From contig JBPOJC010000002.1 of assembly GCA_052034135.1 (NCBI GenBank), forward strand, positions 1 to 28,962: 28,962 bases of DNA, in the 5' to 3' direction. Position 1 is the stretch's first letter. Every line of letters begins with the position of its first letter. Under the pieces are notes generated by a model that was given only the letters and a program-made list of their open reading frames with translations, had not been told where the DNA came from and made no database searches. A program made the translations under genes and the position numbers. Source of the DNA: JAGPKI01 sp052034135 (GTDB lineage: Bacteria > Caldisericota > Caldisericia > UBA6126 > JAGPKI01). Of this stretch, positions 14,002-22,789 are shown piece after piece.

Positions 14002-15494
14002 GACTCAGCACTATTTTAGATGATATTCCTGAAAAAGTATTGATTAACTTTAAAGATTTACAAATTAATGGTGTAAAAAATGACTCGAGGAATGTAAAAG
14101 TAGGAGATATTTTTGTTTGTTTAAGAGGTAAAAACTCTGATGGTCATAAATTTGCCGATAAAGCAATTGAAAATGGAGCAGTAGCTATAATTTCTGAGGA
14201 GGCGATAGTTCTTCATTCTAAAGAACCTGTTTCATTGATAGTTGTTCCTTCTACAAAAAAAGCTTATAGTCTTATAGCTCAAAAATTTTATTCTAATCCT
14301 GCTGAAAGTCTTAAGTTGGTTGGTATTACTGGAACTACCGGTAAGACCTCTGTTGCATATCTTACATATAGGGCTATTAATTTAATTGATAAAAATGTTT
14401 CATTAATAGGTACTGCTGGTTATTATTCTTTAGATAATAAGTTAGACATAATGCTATCTGGTCCAGTTACCACTCCTGAACCAATGGAACTAAATTTTCT
14501 TTTCAATAAATTTAAAGAGGATGGATCTAAGTATGTTATACTTGAAGCAAGCTCTTTTGGGTTAGCGGAGGAGCGACTTTTTGGATTAAACTTTGATGTA
14601 ACTGCTTTGACTAATATAAGTTTTAATCATCATATAAACTATCATGGTTCTTTTAATGATTATGTTGATTCCAAAACAAAACTTTTTGTGCAGACCAAAA
14701 AGGATGGATTTTCGATTTTAAATAGAGATAGTGAATATTTTGAGAAATTTTCCATTATTACTCCTAAATCTATTTCTTATGGTTCAAAAAATGATTCTGC
14801 AATAAGACTTGAAGAATTTAGAGAAGTTAATGATGGTGGCATAATTTTTAAATTTTCTTATGACGGTAAAATTTATTCTATTAAGTCTTCTCTTCCGGGT
14901 TTTTATAATGCTATAAATATCCTTGCTTCTTTTGGAATATGTATTGCTCTTGGTTTTAGCGGAGATGAACTTATAGATGCTTTTTCATCTATTGATAAAA
15001 TACCAGGTAGATGGGATATAATTAAATCTACCCACCCTGCAACCATTGTCATAGATAAAGCAAATACTCCCATAGCAATTCAAAGTATTTCTGGTCAAAT
15101 CAATAATGGTAAGTACAGAAAGAAGATAGCTATTTTTGGAAATGTTGGTGGCGGTGATAAAGAAGAACGAAAACTCACTGCAAAACTCATATCTAATTTA
15201 TTTGATGTTATAATTCTTACAACAGATGATCCAGAAGATGAGGATCCTGAAATAGGTTTCTTTGATTTTTTAGCTGGCTTAGAAGAAGAAAAGAAGAAAA
15301 ATTGTATAATTGAAGAAGATAGAGGTAAAGCTATAAGCAAAGCTTTATCAATGGCAGGCAAAGATGACATTGTGGTTATTTTAGGTAGAGGAAATCAAAG
15401 AGAGTTCCTTATAAAAGGGAGAGCAATTGATTTTGACGACACTGTTGAGACAAGGAAAATATTGATATCTCAGGGTTTTAGTATTGAAGATTAA
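13998..15494 (+). CDS. murE: MurE-type ligase (UDP-MurNAc-tripeptide synthetase) with atypical third-residue specificity motif
   Basis: MurE adds the third amino acid to UDP-MurNAc-L-Ala-D-Glu in the cytoplasm. The three Mur-ligase domains are present (N-terminal about 15-90, central ATPase with GTTGKTS at 112-118, C-terminal from about 335). In diaminopimelate-adding enzymes the specificity motif is DNPR; here it is DDPE at 410-413. The partner motif GKGHE is GRGNQ at 463-467. The usual DYAHTP is DKANTP at 353-358, and the DHLDYHG region reads NHHINYHG with one extra residue. Position between ftsI and murF makes murE the best call, but the substrate may not be meso-diaminopimelate. The start overlaps the ftsI stop; the end overlaps murF by 11 bases. 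Confidence 0.85.
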   Translation: MRLSTILDDIPEKVLINFKDLQINGVKNDSRNVKVGDIFVCLRGKNSDGHKFADKAIENGAVAIISEEAIVLHSKEPVSLIVVPSTKKAYSLIAQKFYSNPAESLKLVGITGTTGKTSVAYLTYRAINLIDKNVSLIGTAGYYSLDNKLDIMLSGPVTTPEPMELNFLFNKFKEDGSKYVILEASSFGLAEERLFGLNFDVTALTNISFNHHINYHGSFNDYVDSKTKLFVQTKKDGFSILNRDSEYFEKFSIITPKSISYGSKNDSAIRLEEFREVNDGGIIFKFSYDGKIYSIKSSLPGFYNAINILASFGICIALGFSGDELIDAFSSIDKIPGRWDIIKSTHPATIVIDKANTPIAIQSISGQINNGKYRKKIAIFGNVGGGDKEERKLTAKLISNLFDVIILTTDDPEDEDPEIGFFDFLAGLEEEKKKNCIIEEDRGKAISKALSMAGKDDIVVILGRGNQREFLIKGRAIDFDDTVETRKILISQGFSIED

Positions 15495-16860
15495 ACTTTT
15501 TGAGTTAGAAAAACTTTTGAGTGGTAAGTTAATTTTAAATGGAGATAGATATTCTCCATTTACATCAATAGAGTTAAATTTAAGTGTTGATTCAAGGAAA
15601 ATTAAAGATGATGAAGTTTTTGTTTGTATCAAAGGCTTAAATAGCGATGGTCATGATTTTGCTGATATTGCTTTAAAGAATGGTGCAATTGGCTTGATAG
15701 CTGAGAAGGAATTAAAATTAAATAAGGATTCTTATTTTCAAATTGTTGTAAGTGATACAAAAGAGGCTCTAAGGAAAGTAGGGAAATTTATTCTTGATGA
15801 AGTTAAACCAGTTCAAATTTGCATTACTGGTTCTGCAGGCAAAACAACAGTAAAAGAGCTAATTTATTCTGTTTTAAACGCAAAACTTAATATTTCTAAA
15901 ACTCTCGGTAATTTTAATACTCCCATAGGGTTACCCTTAAGTTTAACTAAGATAGATATGAGTACTAAATACTTTGTAGCTGAACTAAGTGCCTCTTACC
16001 TTGGCGAGATGGATGAAAATTTAAATATTGTTACTCCAGACATAGGAATAATAACAAATATAGGAGAGTCACATCTTGAATTTTTAGGAGATGTGAATGG
16101 AGTTTTTACTGAAAAAGTAAAACTTGCTAAGGCTTTAAGAGAAAATTGCATTCTACTTGTTAATGGCGATAACTTATTAAGTAGGAGTGCTTTAAATTTC
16201 GTTTCTTTTGGTTATTCTTATGGAATTAAGAATTTGTCGAACATTATGGCAGAAAATATAGTATTTAATGAGATGTTTACATATTTTGATGTTACAATAA
16301 ATGGTAAAAGAGCAGGAAATTTTAGCGTAGAAGCTTTAGGAGAACATTTTGTGTTAAATTCTCTTCCAGCTATATATTTAGGATTCACTTTTGGTCTTTC
16401 AGCTAATGAAATAAAAGAAGGACTTCTAAAGTTTAAACCCTTGCCTGGACGAGGAAGAATTTTAAGTTTGAGGAATGGAATAAAAGTTTTAGATGACTCA
16501 TACAATGCTAACCCTCCCTCTTTTGAAGAAAGCATAAAAACTTTTGAAAAAATTCACAAAAATAATTCCATACTTGTAATGGGTGATATGCTTGAGCTTG
16601 GTGCTCAAGCTGATTCTCTTCACAGACGAATTGCTAAAATTGTAAATACTGCTTCATTTAACAAGGTTTTATATATAGGGAAGTATGCCTCCGTTATAAA
16701 AGATGAACTATCTCCTGATATTGAATTTATACAGTTTGATGATTCTTTCACAATCTCTAATTATCTTAAGGGGAATATTAAACCAGGAGATGCAATTCTT
16801 ATTAAAGGCTCAAATGCCATGAATCTTGAAAAAGTGGTAGAGGAGTTGATAAATTGGTAG
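15484..16860 (+). CDS. murF: UDP-MurNAc-tripeptide:D-Ala-D-Ala ligase MurF
   Basis: MurF adds the dipeptide D-Ala-D-Ala to the UDP-MurNAc-tripeptide, completing the cytoplasmic precursor. The start is TTG, overlapping the murE end by 11 bases; there is no ATG nearby that would keep the opening IKLFELEKLLSG. Domains: N-terminal uracil-binding (DSRKIKDDEVFVCIKGLNSDGHDF), central ATPase with GSAGKT at 116-121 and TNIGESHLEFLG, and C-terminal domain with DDSYNANPPSFEESI, the family signature. 458 residues is the normal length. In contrast to MurE and MurC in the same operon, all motifs I can check are canonical. Its end overlaps mraY by 7 bases. D-Ala-D-Ala ligase (ddl) is not encoded in this window. 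Confidence 0.95.
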   Translation: MKIKLFELEKLLSGKLILNGDRYSPFTSIELNLSVDSRKIKDDEVFVCIKGLNSDGHDFADIALKNGAIGLIAEKELKLNKDSYFQIVVSDTKEALRKVGKFILDEVKPVQICITGSAGKTTVKELIYSVLNAKLNISKTLGNFNTPIGLPLSLTKIDMSTKYFVAELSASYLGEMDENLNIVTPDIGIITNIGESHLEFLGDVNGVFTEKVKLAKALRENCILLVNGDNLLSRSALNFVSFGYSYGIKNLSNIMAENIVFNEMFTYFDVTINGKRAGNFSVEALGEHFVLNSLPAIYLGFTFGLSANEIKEGLLKFKPLPGRGRILSLRNGIKVLDDSYNANPPSFEESIKTFEKIHKNNSILVMGDMLELGAQADSLHRRIAKIVNTASFNKVLYIGKYASVIKDELSPDIEFIQFDDSFTISNYLKGNIKPGDAILIKGSNAMNLEKVVEELINW

Positions 16861-17810
16861 TAATATTTTTAATTACCGCTTTACTTGTTATTGCTTTTAT
16901 TCCACTATTTATTAAGATTTCTCGTTCTCTAAAATTTTATCAATTTGTTAGAGAGGAAGGACCACAATCCCATCTTTCTAAATCTAACACTATAACAATG
17001 GGCGGGATTTTGTTTATTATTACTACTGTTGCTGTTTATGCGATATATTCTGCAATAAACGGTTTTCTTACAATGCAGAGTTATCTTGTTATATATATTA
17101 CTCTTGCCTTTTCTTTTATAGGATTTTTGGATGATTTCTTAAAAATTGTTAAAAAATCCCCTTATGGTTTAAAAGCAAGGGAAAGTATTTTTTTGCAAAT
17201 AATTTTTTCAATACCATTTATCATATTTGCTCTCAAATTTAAAAATATTGGATTAAACCTCATATTTTTGGGTTTATTTGATCTTTTGGTTATTCTTGCA
17301 ACTGCTAACTCGGTAAATATAACTGATGGACTTGATGGGCTTTTAGCAGGAGTAAGTATTCCAATATTTATTTTTTATTTTCTTATCTCGAAAAATAGTT
17401 CTATATCTACTTTTTCTCTTGCATTTGCTGGTTCCCTCTTAGGATTTTTATTTTTTAACTTTTTTCCAGCAAAAATATTTATGGGAAATGTTGGCTCTTT
17501 TGCGATAGGGGGAGCAATATCAGCTCTTGCAATTTTAACTAATACCGAACTACTTCTTTTAATTCTTGGATTTATTTTTGTTATTGAAGCATTATCGGTA
17601 ATAATACAAGTTTTATATTTTAAATATACAAAAAAGAAATATGGGGAAGGGAAAAGAGTATTTCTTATGAGTCCAATTCATCACCATTTTGAACTTAAAG
17701 GGCTACCTGAACCCTTAATTGTTGTTAGAGCATGGATAATACAGGTAATTATTTTTGTTCTATCTTTTATTCTTTTTAGGTTTTTCACAATTCAAAACTT
17801 TTTAGTTTGA
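16854..17810 (+). CDS. mraY: Phospho-MurNAc-pentapeptide transferase MraY
   Basis: MraY moves phospho-MurNAc-pentapeptide from UDP to undecaprenyl phosphate in the membrane, forming lipid I. The TTG start at 16854 is supported by GAGGAG at 16840-16845, eight bases upstream, and lies inside the murF end. About ten transmembrane helices fill the 318 residues. Signature elements are TITMGGILF, FIGFLDDFLKI (magnesium-binding aspartates), NSVNITDGLDGL, and H276-H277-H278-F in SPIHHHFELKG. Slightly shorter than E. coli MraY (360) but similar to Firmicute and Thermotoga enzymes. The end meets the murD region; if murD began at TTG 17807 the two would overlap by four bases. Confidence 0.95.
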   Translation: MVVIFLITALLVIAFIPLFIKISRSLKFYQFVREEGPQSHLSKSNTITMGGILFIITTVAVYAIYSAINGFLTMQSYLVIYITLAFSFIGFLDDFLKIVKKSPYGLKARESIFLQIIFSIPFIIFALKFKNIGLNLIFLGLFDLLVILATANSVNITDGLDGLLAGVSIPIFIFYFLISKNSSISTFSLAFAGSLLGFLFFNFFPAKIFMGNVGSFAIGGAISALAILTNTELLLLILGFIFVIEALSVIIQVLYFKYTKKKYGEGKRVFLMSPIHHHFELKGLPEPLIVVRAWIIQVIIFVLSFILFRFFTIQNFLV

Positions 17811-17811
17811 T

Positions 17812-17816
17812 AGGAA
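17812..17816 (+). promoter_or_regulatory. Ribosome binding site that sets the murD start
   Basis: AGGAA lies eight bases before ATG 17825. The alternative in-frame TTG at 17807 has only AT-rich sequence before it. Confidence 0.55.
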
Positions 17817-17824
17817 TAAGAGGG

Positions 17825-19231
17825 ATGAAGAAAAAAGGAAAATTTTCATTAAAGGGCAAGAAGGTTACAGTTTTTGGACTTGGAAGAAGTGGTATTGGTG
17901 CAATTAAATTATTATTGAAAAGTGGAGCAGATGTATTTGCCACAGAAGAAAAGGCTGAAATACCATCACCTTTAATAATATGGCTTGAATCTGAAGGGGT
18001 TTCGTTTGAGCTTGGTTTTCACTCAAGAAGAGCCATTGAAGGAAAGGATTTAATCGTAGTCTCTCCTGGAGTTAATCCAAGAATACCAATTCTTGAACAA
18101 GCAAGAAGTGAAAAGATTCCTATTATTGGTGAATTGGAGCTTGCCTATAATTTTGCAAATGGTAAATTCATTGCAGTTACTGGGACATCTGGTAAAAGTA
18201 CAACTGTTTCTTTAATAGGAGACATTCTTTCTAAACATGGCGAAGATGTAATTGTTTGTGGTAATATTGGGGTGCCAGTATCTGAAGTTGTCTTGAATGC
18301 AAATAAAGAAGCAACTTTTGTAGTTGAAGTCAGTTCTTTTCAATTAGAAACTATATTGAATTTTAAACCATACATCTCAGTTTTTTTGAATTTTTCAGAT
18401 GATCATCTTGATAGATATGATGCAAGTAGTGAATACTTGAATGCAAAACTTAATATTTTCAAGAATCAAACTGTTGACGATTATGCAGTTATTAACAAGA
18501 ATTCTTTGTTGTTTTCTCCTAAAACTGCACAAATTAGAGCAAAAATTTACTACTTCTCTATAGAAGAACCTGTAGAAAGTGGTACCTATCTTTCTGGAAA
18601 TGATGCAATCATCAATGTAGATGGGGCGAAAATAAAGATATCCTTGAATGATTTTAAATTGCAAGGTTTGCACAATAAAGAAAATCTACTTTCTGCTTTA
18701 TGTGCCTCTTATCTATTTTTAAAAGATAGATTTAACGAGTCTGAAACGAAAAATGCTATTTCTGAGTTTAAAGAGCTTCCTCATAGGTTTGAATTTGTTA
18801 ATAATTATGCTGGCATAGATTTTATAAATGATTCCAAATCAACAAAACCCGAAAGTACAATTATGGCACTTAAATGTTTAAACAAACCAACGATATTAAT
18901 TTTAGGAGGTTCTGAAAAAGGAACTGATTTTACTTCTCTTGCCAATGCTATTGCTAATTCACCTTTTGTTAAGATGGTTATTATAACGGGTAAAACCCAG
19001 AAAAAAATAAAGACAGCATTAGAAAGTGTTGATTTTAAAAAATATAAATTAGCTCCATCTTTGAAAAGTGCTATTCATGATGCTATTCTAAGAGCTCATA
19101 AAGGCGAAATAGTCCTTCTATCACCAGCATGTGCAAGCTTTGACGAATTCTCTGACTTTGAAGAGCGAGGAGAATATTTTAAGAGATACGTCGATGACTT
19201 TTTTAAAAGAAACTTTTTTTTCGATAACTAA
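17825..19231 (+). CDS. murD: UDP-MurNAc-L-Ala:D-glutamate ligase MurD
   Basis: MurD adds D-glutamate to UDP-MurNAc-L-Ala. I prefer ATG 17825 because AGGAA is well placed before it; a TTG at 17807 would add six residues. Domains: N-terminal Rossmann-like fold (KVTVFGLGRSGIGAIKLL and VVSPGVNP), central ATPase with GTSGKST at 120-126 and the following FLNFSDDHLDRYD, and C-terminal domain with FINDSKSTKPEST, where most MurD have asparagine after the threonine and this one has lysine. ILILGGSEKGTDF and LLSPACASFDEFSDFEERGEYF close the enzyme in canonical fashion. The stop codon touches the ftsW start with no gap, so translation is probably coupled. Confidence 0.94.
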   Translation: MKKKGKFSLKGKKVTVFGLGRSGIGAIKLLLKSGADVFATEEKAEIPSPLIIWLESEGVSFELGFHSRRAIEGKDLIVVSPGVNPRIPILEQARSEKIPIIGELELAYNFANGKFIAVTGTSGKSTTVSLIGDILSKHGEDVIVCGNIGVPVSEVVLNANKEATFVVEVSSFQLETILNFKPYISVFLNFSDDHLDRYDASSEYLNAKLNIFKNQTVDDYAVINKNSLLFSPKTAQIRAKIYYFSIEEPVESGTYLSGNDAIINVDGAKIKISLNDFKLQGLHNKENLLSALCASYLFLKDRFNESETKNAISEFKELPHRFEFVNNYAGIDFINDSKSTKPESTIMALKCLNKPTILILGGSEKGTDFTSLANAIANSPFVKMVIITGKTQKKIKTALESVDFKKYKLAPSLKSAIHDAILRAHKGEIVLLSPACASFDEFSDFEERGEYFKRYVDDFFKRNFFFDN

Positions 19232-20374
19232 ATGGCAAAAGAAAAAAATGTAAAAAAACCTAACTTAAACGGAAATGTTCTTCTTATTACTTTTATTTTA
19301 TGCTTATCTGGATTGCTTATGTGTCTTTCAACAACTTCTCCTAATTACTTTACAAAAAATTACGTAAGCCCTTATAGAGATTTTTTTGAGCAGTTAATTT
19401 TTTTGGTAATAGGCTTTATCTTGATTAACATAATAATAAAACTACCTGTTTCTACAATAAAGGTTTCTGCTCTACCAATATTCCTATTTTCAATATTTCT
19501 CCTAATTATTGTTCTTATTCCTCCTTTTTATGTAAGTGGAATTGTTAATGAAGCTGGCGAAGTAACGAAGAGATGGCTCAATACTCCTTTTGGTTTTACC
19601 ATACAACCATCTGAACTTGCAAAACTGTCATTGATACTCTTTTTAGCAAGCTATTTTTCAATGATAAATAAGAAAATAAAAATTAAACATGTTTTTATTT
19701 CTCTAATTTTAATAGCTATACCAGCTTTGTTGGTTTTTGTAGAGCCAAATTTTAGTGCTTCAGTGCTACTATTAATCATAGGATTTGTTTTAATGATTAT
19801 TGGAGGTGCAAGCTTTTTTCACCTTTTTATATTTATTGCTCCCTCTTTGGCAATAATCTATCTATTACTTTTGAAGAATGAAAGATTATTTCTTAGAGTG
19901 AAAAGTTTGTTTAATGTTTTTTCTGATCCAGCAAATAGTGGCTATCAGCTCTTTCAGTCTTTTGTAGCTATTGCACGAGGTGGAGTTTTCGGCAAAGGTT
20001 TTATGAAAAGTTCACAGAAGTTTTACCTTCTACCGGAATCTCACTCTGATTTTGTTTTCTCGGTCATTGCAGAGGAGTTTGGATTTGTTGGAGCAATGGT
20101 AACTATTTTTCTTTTTTTTTGCCTTTTCTTTTCTATTATGAAAATTGCACTTTCGAGCAAAGATCATTTCGATGTTATACTTACAGGAGGTATTGGGGCT
20201 CATATTTTTATTCAAGCAATGATGCATGTAGGTGTTACTCTGGGCGTTATACCACCAACTGGAATACCTCTTCCTTTTATAAGCACTGGCGGGAGCGCAT
20301 TGTTTGTTAATTTAATAGAAATAGGGCTTGTCTGTAATGTTGGGAGAAGAATTAATGAGAAAAGTAAAAAATAG
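19232..20374 (+). CDS. ftsW: FtsW, SEDS-family septal peptidoglycan glycosyltransferase
   Basis: FtsW polymerises lipid II into glycan strands at the septum together with the class B PBP encoded earlier in the operon. 380 residues with about ten membrane helices. Family landmarks include GFTIQPSELAKLSLILFLASYF, ANSGYQLFQSFVAIARGGVFGKGF, FYLLPESHSDFVFSVIAEEFGFVGA and the near-C-terminal GIPLPFISTGGSALFVNLIEIGLV. The sequence cannot fully separate FtsW from RodA, but placement between murD and murG is the normal position of ftsW. It starts directly after the murD stop. Its last 20 bases overlap the preferred murG start. Confidence 0.93.
   Translation: MAKEKNVKKPNLNGNVLLITFILCLSGLLMCLSTTSPNYFTKNYVSPYRDFFEQLIFLVIGFILINIIIKLPVSTIKVSALPIFLFSIFLLIIVLIPPFYVSGIVNEAGEVTKRWLNTPFGFTIQPSELAKLSLILFLASYFSMINKKIKIKHVFISLILIAIPALLVFVEPNFSASVLLLIIGFVLMIIGGASFFHLFIFIAPSLAIIYLLLLKNERLFLRVKSLFNVFSDPANSGYQLFQSFVAIARGGVFGKGFMKSSQKFYLLPESHSDFVFSVIAEEFGFVGAMVTIFLFFCLFFSIMKIALSSKDHFDVILTGGIGAHIFIQAMMHVGVTLGVIPPTGIPLPFISTGGSALFVNLIEIGLVCNVGRRINEKSKK
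20342..20346 (+). promoter_or_regulatory. Ribosome binding site that sets the murG start
   Basis: GGGAG lies eight bases before ATG 20355. The earlier in-frame ATG at 20328 has no comparable site and would overlap ftsW by 47 bases. Confidence 0.55.
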
Positions 20375-21401
20375 AAATATTCTTATTTCAACAGGGAAGA
20401 CCGGAGGGCATATTATTCCTGCTCTTTCAGTTGGGAGAAACTATATTATAGAATTTGATGAAGCAAAAGTTATTTATGCTTCTATAGAAGACTCTCATAT
20501 TTTTAAAGATTTTCTTAAAAAGGGCGAAAATTTAAACTTTATTTTTTTAAAAGATTGGCAAGGTTTTAATGTAAAGGTTTTATATGAAAATGTTTTTGAG
20601 ATATTTAAAGCATTAAAAAAATTTAATGTAAAGAAAGTTTTGATTTTCGGTAGTTACCTTTCTCTTCCTGTTATAATCGCTTCTCTTCTCAATGGAAGTA
20701 AGATATATATACATGAACAAAATGTTTTGCCAGGTAGAGCAAATAAACTTGCCTCAATTTTTTCTAAGAAGATTTTCATTTCCTATGCTAAAACTGCTAA
20801 ATATTTCCCTTCTTTTCTAAGGAGGAAAATTGTCCTTACAGGAAATCCAGTAAGAAACTATAATTTTAAAGATTTAGAAGAAAAAAATCAGATTCTTTTT
20901 CTTGGTGGAAGCCAAGGGGCTATGACTATAAATAAGTTTATTGTTGATAATATAGAAAAGATTGAGGCACTACCCTCGATAAATTTTGTTGTTATAACCG
21001 GGAAGAGAAACTATGGAGATGTGTTAGGGGAGTTAAAAGGCAATGTTCCTAAAAATTTAAGACTTTTACCATTTGAATATGAAATATTAGACCTAATGTT
21101 TGAGTCTAAGCTTATAGTTTCAAGAGCTGGCGCAGTAACCCTATCTGAAATCGCTTATATAAAAAAGCCTTCAGTTCTTGTTCCTTTTCCCTTTGCTCGA
21201 GATAATCATCAATATATAAATGCTAAATATTTTGAGGAAAAGGGAGCAGCTATTTTAATTAACAATGATGAACTTGAGAATAATTTTGATCTAATAATAA
21301 AGCTTTTTAATTCACCTGAAAAACTAAAAGAGATGAAAGAAGCTTTGAATAATTTATTTATTCCTGAAGCAGAGAGCAGGATTGTTAAAAATTTATGTTA
21401 G
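20355..21401 (+). CDS. murG: UDP-GlcNAc:lipid I GlcNAc transferase MurG
   Basis: MurG adds GlcNAc to lipid I at the inner membrane face, producing lipid II, the substrate of FtsW. Start chosen at ATG 20355 because of GGGAG eight bases upstream and because the N-terminus then begins close to the first strand, as in other MurG. The glycine-rich loop reads STGKTGGHIIPALS; most MurG have glycine where this one has K15. The second Rossmann domain has FLGGSQGAMTINKF, and the sugar-nucleotide site is SRAGAVTLSEIAYIKKPSVLVPFPFARDNHQYINA, all canonical. 349 residues is typical. The end overlaps murC by 7 bases. Confidence 0.94.
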   Translation: MRKVKNRNILISTGKTGGHIIPALSVGRNYIIEFDEAKVIYASIEDSHIFKDFLKKGENLNFIFLKDWQGFNVKVLYENVFEIFKALKKFNVKKVLIFGSYLSLPVIIASLLNGSKIYIHEQNVLPGRANKLASIFSKKIFISYAKTAKYFPSFLRRKIVLTGNPVRNYNFKDLEEKNQILFLGGSQGAMTINKFIVDNIEKIEALPSINFVVITGKRNYGDVLGELKGNVPKNLRLLPFEYEILDLMFESKLIVSRAGAVTLSEIAYIKKPSVLVPFPFARDNHQYINAKYFEEKGAAILINNDELENNFDLIIKLFNSPEKLKEMKEALNNLFIPEAESRIVKNLC

Positions 21402-22789
21402 ACATCAATAATAATAAAAAAGTTCATCTTATTGGCATTGGTGGCGTAGGGATGACCCCTCTTGCTATTTATCTTAAAGATGCAGGTTTTGATGTGACGG
21501 GATCTGATATTCAAGATTTTAGATTTAAAAACGTTCTACTATCAAAGGGAATAAAAGTTAGCATTGGACACTCTTCTAAAAATGTTCCTCCTGATGCAAT
21601 TGTAATTTACACAAGTGCTTTAAATAGTGATAACATAGAACTTCAAACTGCAAAAGGACAAAACAATCCGATAATTTCTCGAATAGAGGCTTTAAAAGAA
21701 ATTTCTATTGATAAAAAACTTATTGCTATAACAGGAAGTTATGGTAAAAGTACTGCTACATCTTTTGTATCTGCTATTTTAGAGGGAGCCAACCTTAATC
21801 CTTCGTGGATTATTGGGGCTGACCTATTTAATTTTAAACCAGCAAATATTGGAAGTAGTGATTTATTTGTTCTTGAATGTGATGAAAGTAAAAAAGAATT
21901 TTTAGATTTTAATCCATTCTTCTTAATACTTACTAATATTGGAAGTGATCATCTTTCAAATTATGAAAATTCTAAGGAAAACCTCTATGTTACAATTCTT
22001 AATTTTCTTAATAGGGTTAGCGAGATGGGAGTAATTTTTTTGAATGCGGATGATCCTATGAGCAAAAGAATTGTTAACGACCTTAAAAGTAGCAATAAAA
22101 AGATCATAAAGTGTGGGAAAACAGATAATGCTGACTATGTTTATAAAATTGAATCTTCATTCTTTGATCATAGCAGAATTGTAACTTCATTTTCAGTAAA
22201 AGAGAAAGATAGTAGTTTTTTTACTACACAATTAAATATGCCTGGGGAAAGAAATGTTTTAGATGCTTGTTTTGCTTATGCTGTTTTAATTGAATTAGGG
22301 GTGAGCAAGATAATTGCAAGAAATGCACTAAAAGCTCTACCTACTCTTGATAGAAGGTTTGAAATAAAGCATATTGGTGAGAGGTCTATAATAATTGATG
22401 ATGAAGGAGATAGTCCTTTTGTTATAGAGGCTGTTTTAAAAGATGCAAGATATTATTTCCCAGATAAGAAAATACTTTCAATAGTTCAGCCACACAGATA
22501 TTCCCGCTTAAAAAGTCTATTTTCTCAGTATGTCAGTGTCCTATCAAATTATTCTGATGATATAATTATAACTCCTGTTTATGAGGCTTCTGAAAGTAAA
22601 ATAGAAAAGTTTGATTCCCTTTTTCTTGGTGAAGCTATCGAGGAAAAGTCTTTTAAAGGAAGGGTTAAAGTTGTATCTTCTCTTTCTGATGCAGTGAATG
22701 TAAGCAAATTTTATTTTAAAAAGGATTATGTTATAATTACCTTAGGTCCTGGTAATATTTGGCAAGTTGCAGATGAGCTTAGTAGCTAA
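21395..22789 (+). CDS. murC: UDP-MurNAc:L-alanine ligase MurC (diverged)
   Basis: MurC attaches L-alanine to UDP-MurNAc, the first step of stem-peptide synthesis. The N-terminal domain is clear (KVHLIGIGGVGMTPLAIYLKDAGFDVTGSD). The ATP loop is GSYGKST at 114-120, where most MurC have GTHGKT. LECDESKKEFLDFNPFFLILTNIGSDHLSNY matches the central domain. In the C-terminal domain the usual DDYxHHPTEI reads DDEGDSPFVI from 335, then returns to consensus at IVQPHRYSRLKSLF and ITLGPGNIW. The two histidines of that motif are lost. Other Mur ligases (for example Mpl or a MurC-like amide ligase) were considered; position and the N-terminal domain favour MurC. The 3' end overlaps murB. Confidence 0.87.
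   Translation: MLDINNNKKVHLIGIGGVGMTPLAIYLKDAGFDVTGSDIQDFRFKNVLLSKGIKVSIGHSSKNVPPDAIVIYTSALNSDNIELQTAKGQNNPIISRIEALKEISIDKKLIAITGSYGKSTATSFVSAILEGANLNPSWIIGADLFNFKPANIGSSDLFVLECDESKKEFLDFNPFFLILTNIGSDHLSNYENSKENLYVTILNFLNRVSEMGVIFLNADDPMSKRIVNDLKSSNKKIIKCGKTDNADYVYKIESSFFDHSRIVTSFSVKEKDSSFFTTQLNMPGERNVLDACFAYAVLIELGVSKIIARNALKALPTLDRRFEIKHIGERSIIIDDEGDSPFVIEAVLKDARYYFPDKKILSIVQPHRYSRLKSLFSQYVSVLSNYSDDIIITPVYEASESKIEKFDSLFLGEAIEEKSFKGRVKVVSSLSDAVNVSKFYFKKDYVIITLGPGNIWQVADELSS

Noticed and set aside
17807..17824. TTG start for murD, giving six more residues
   Set aside because: No ribosome binding site before it, whereas ATG 17825 has AGGAA at the right distance. Not excluded, since coupled TTG starts occur in this operon.
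20119..20310. 63-residue + strand reading frame inside ftsW
   Set aside because: Out-of-frame shadow of a well-conserved membrane protein region.
20328..20354. ATG start for murG, giving nine more residues
   Set aside because: It would overlap ftsW by 47 bases without a ribosome binding site; ATG 20355 has GGGAG eight bases upstream.
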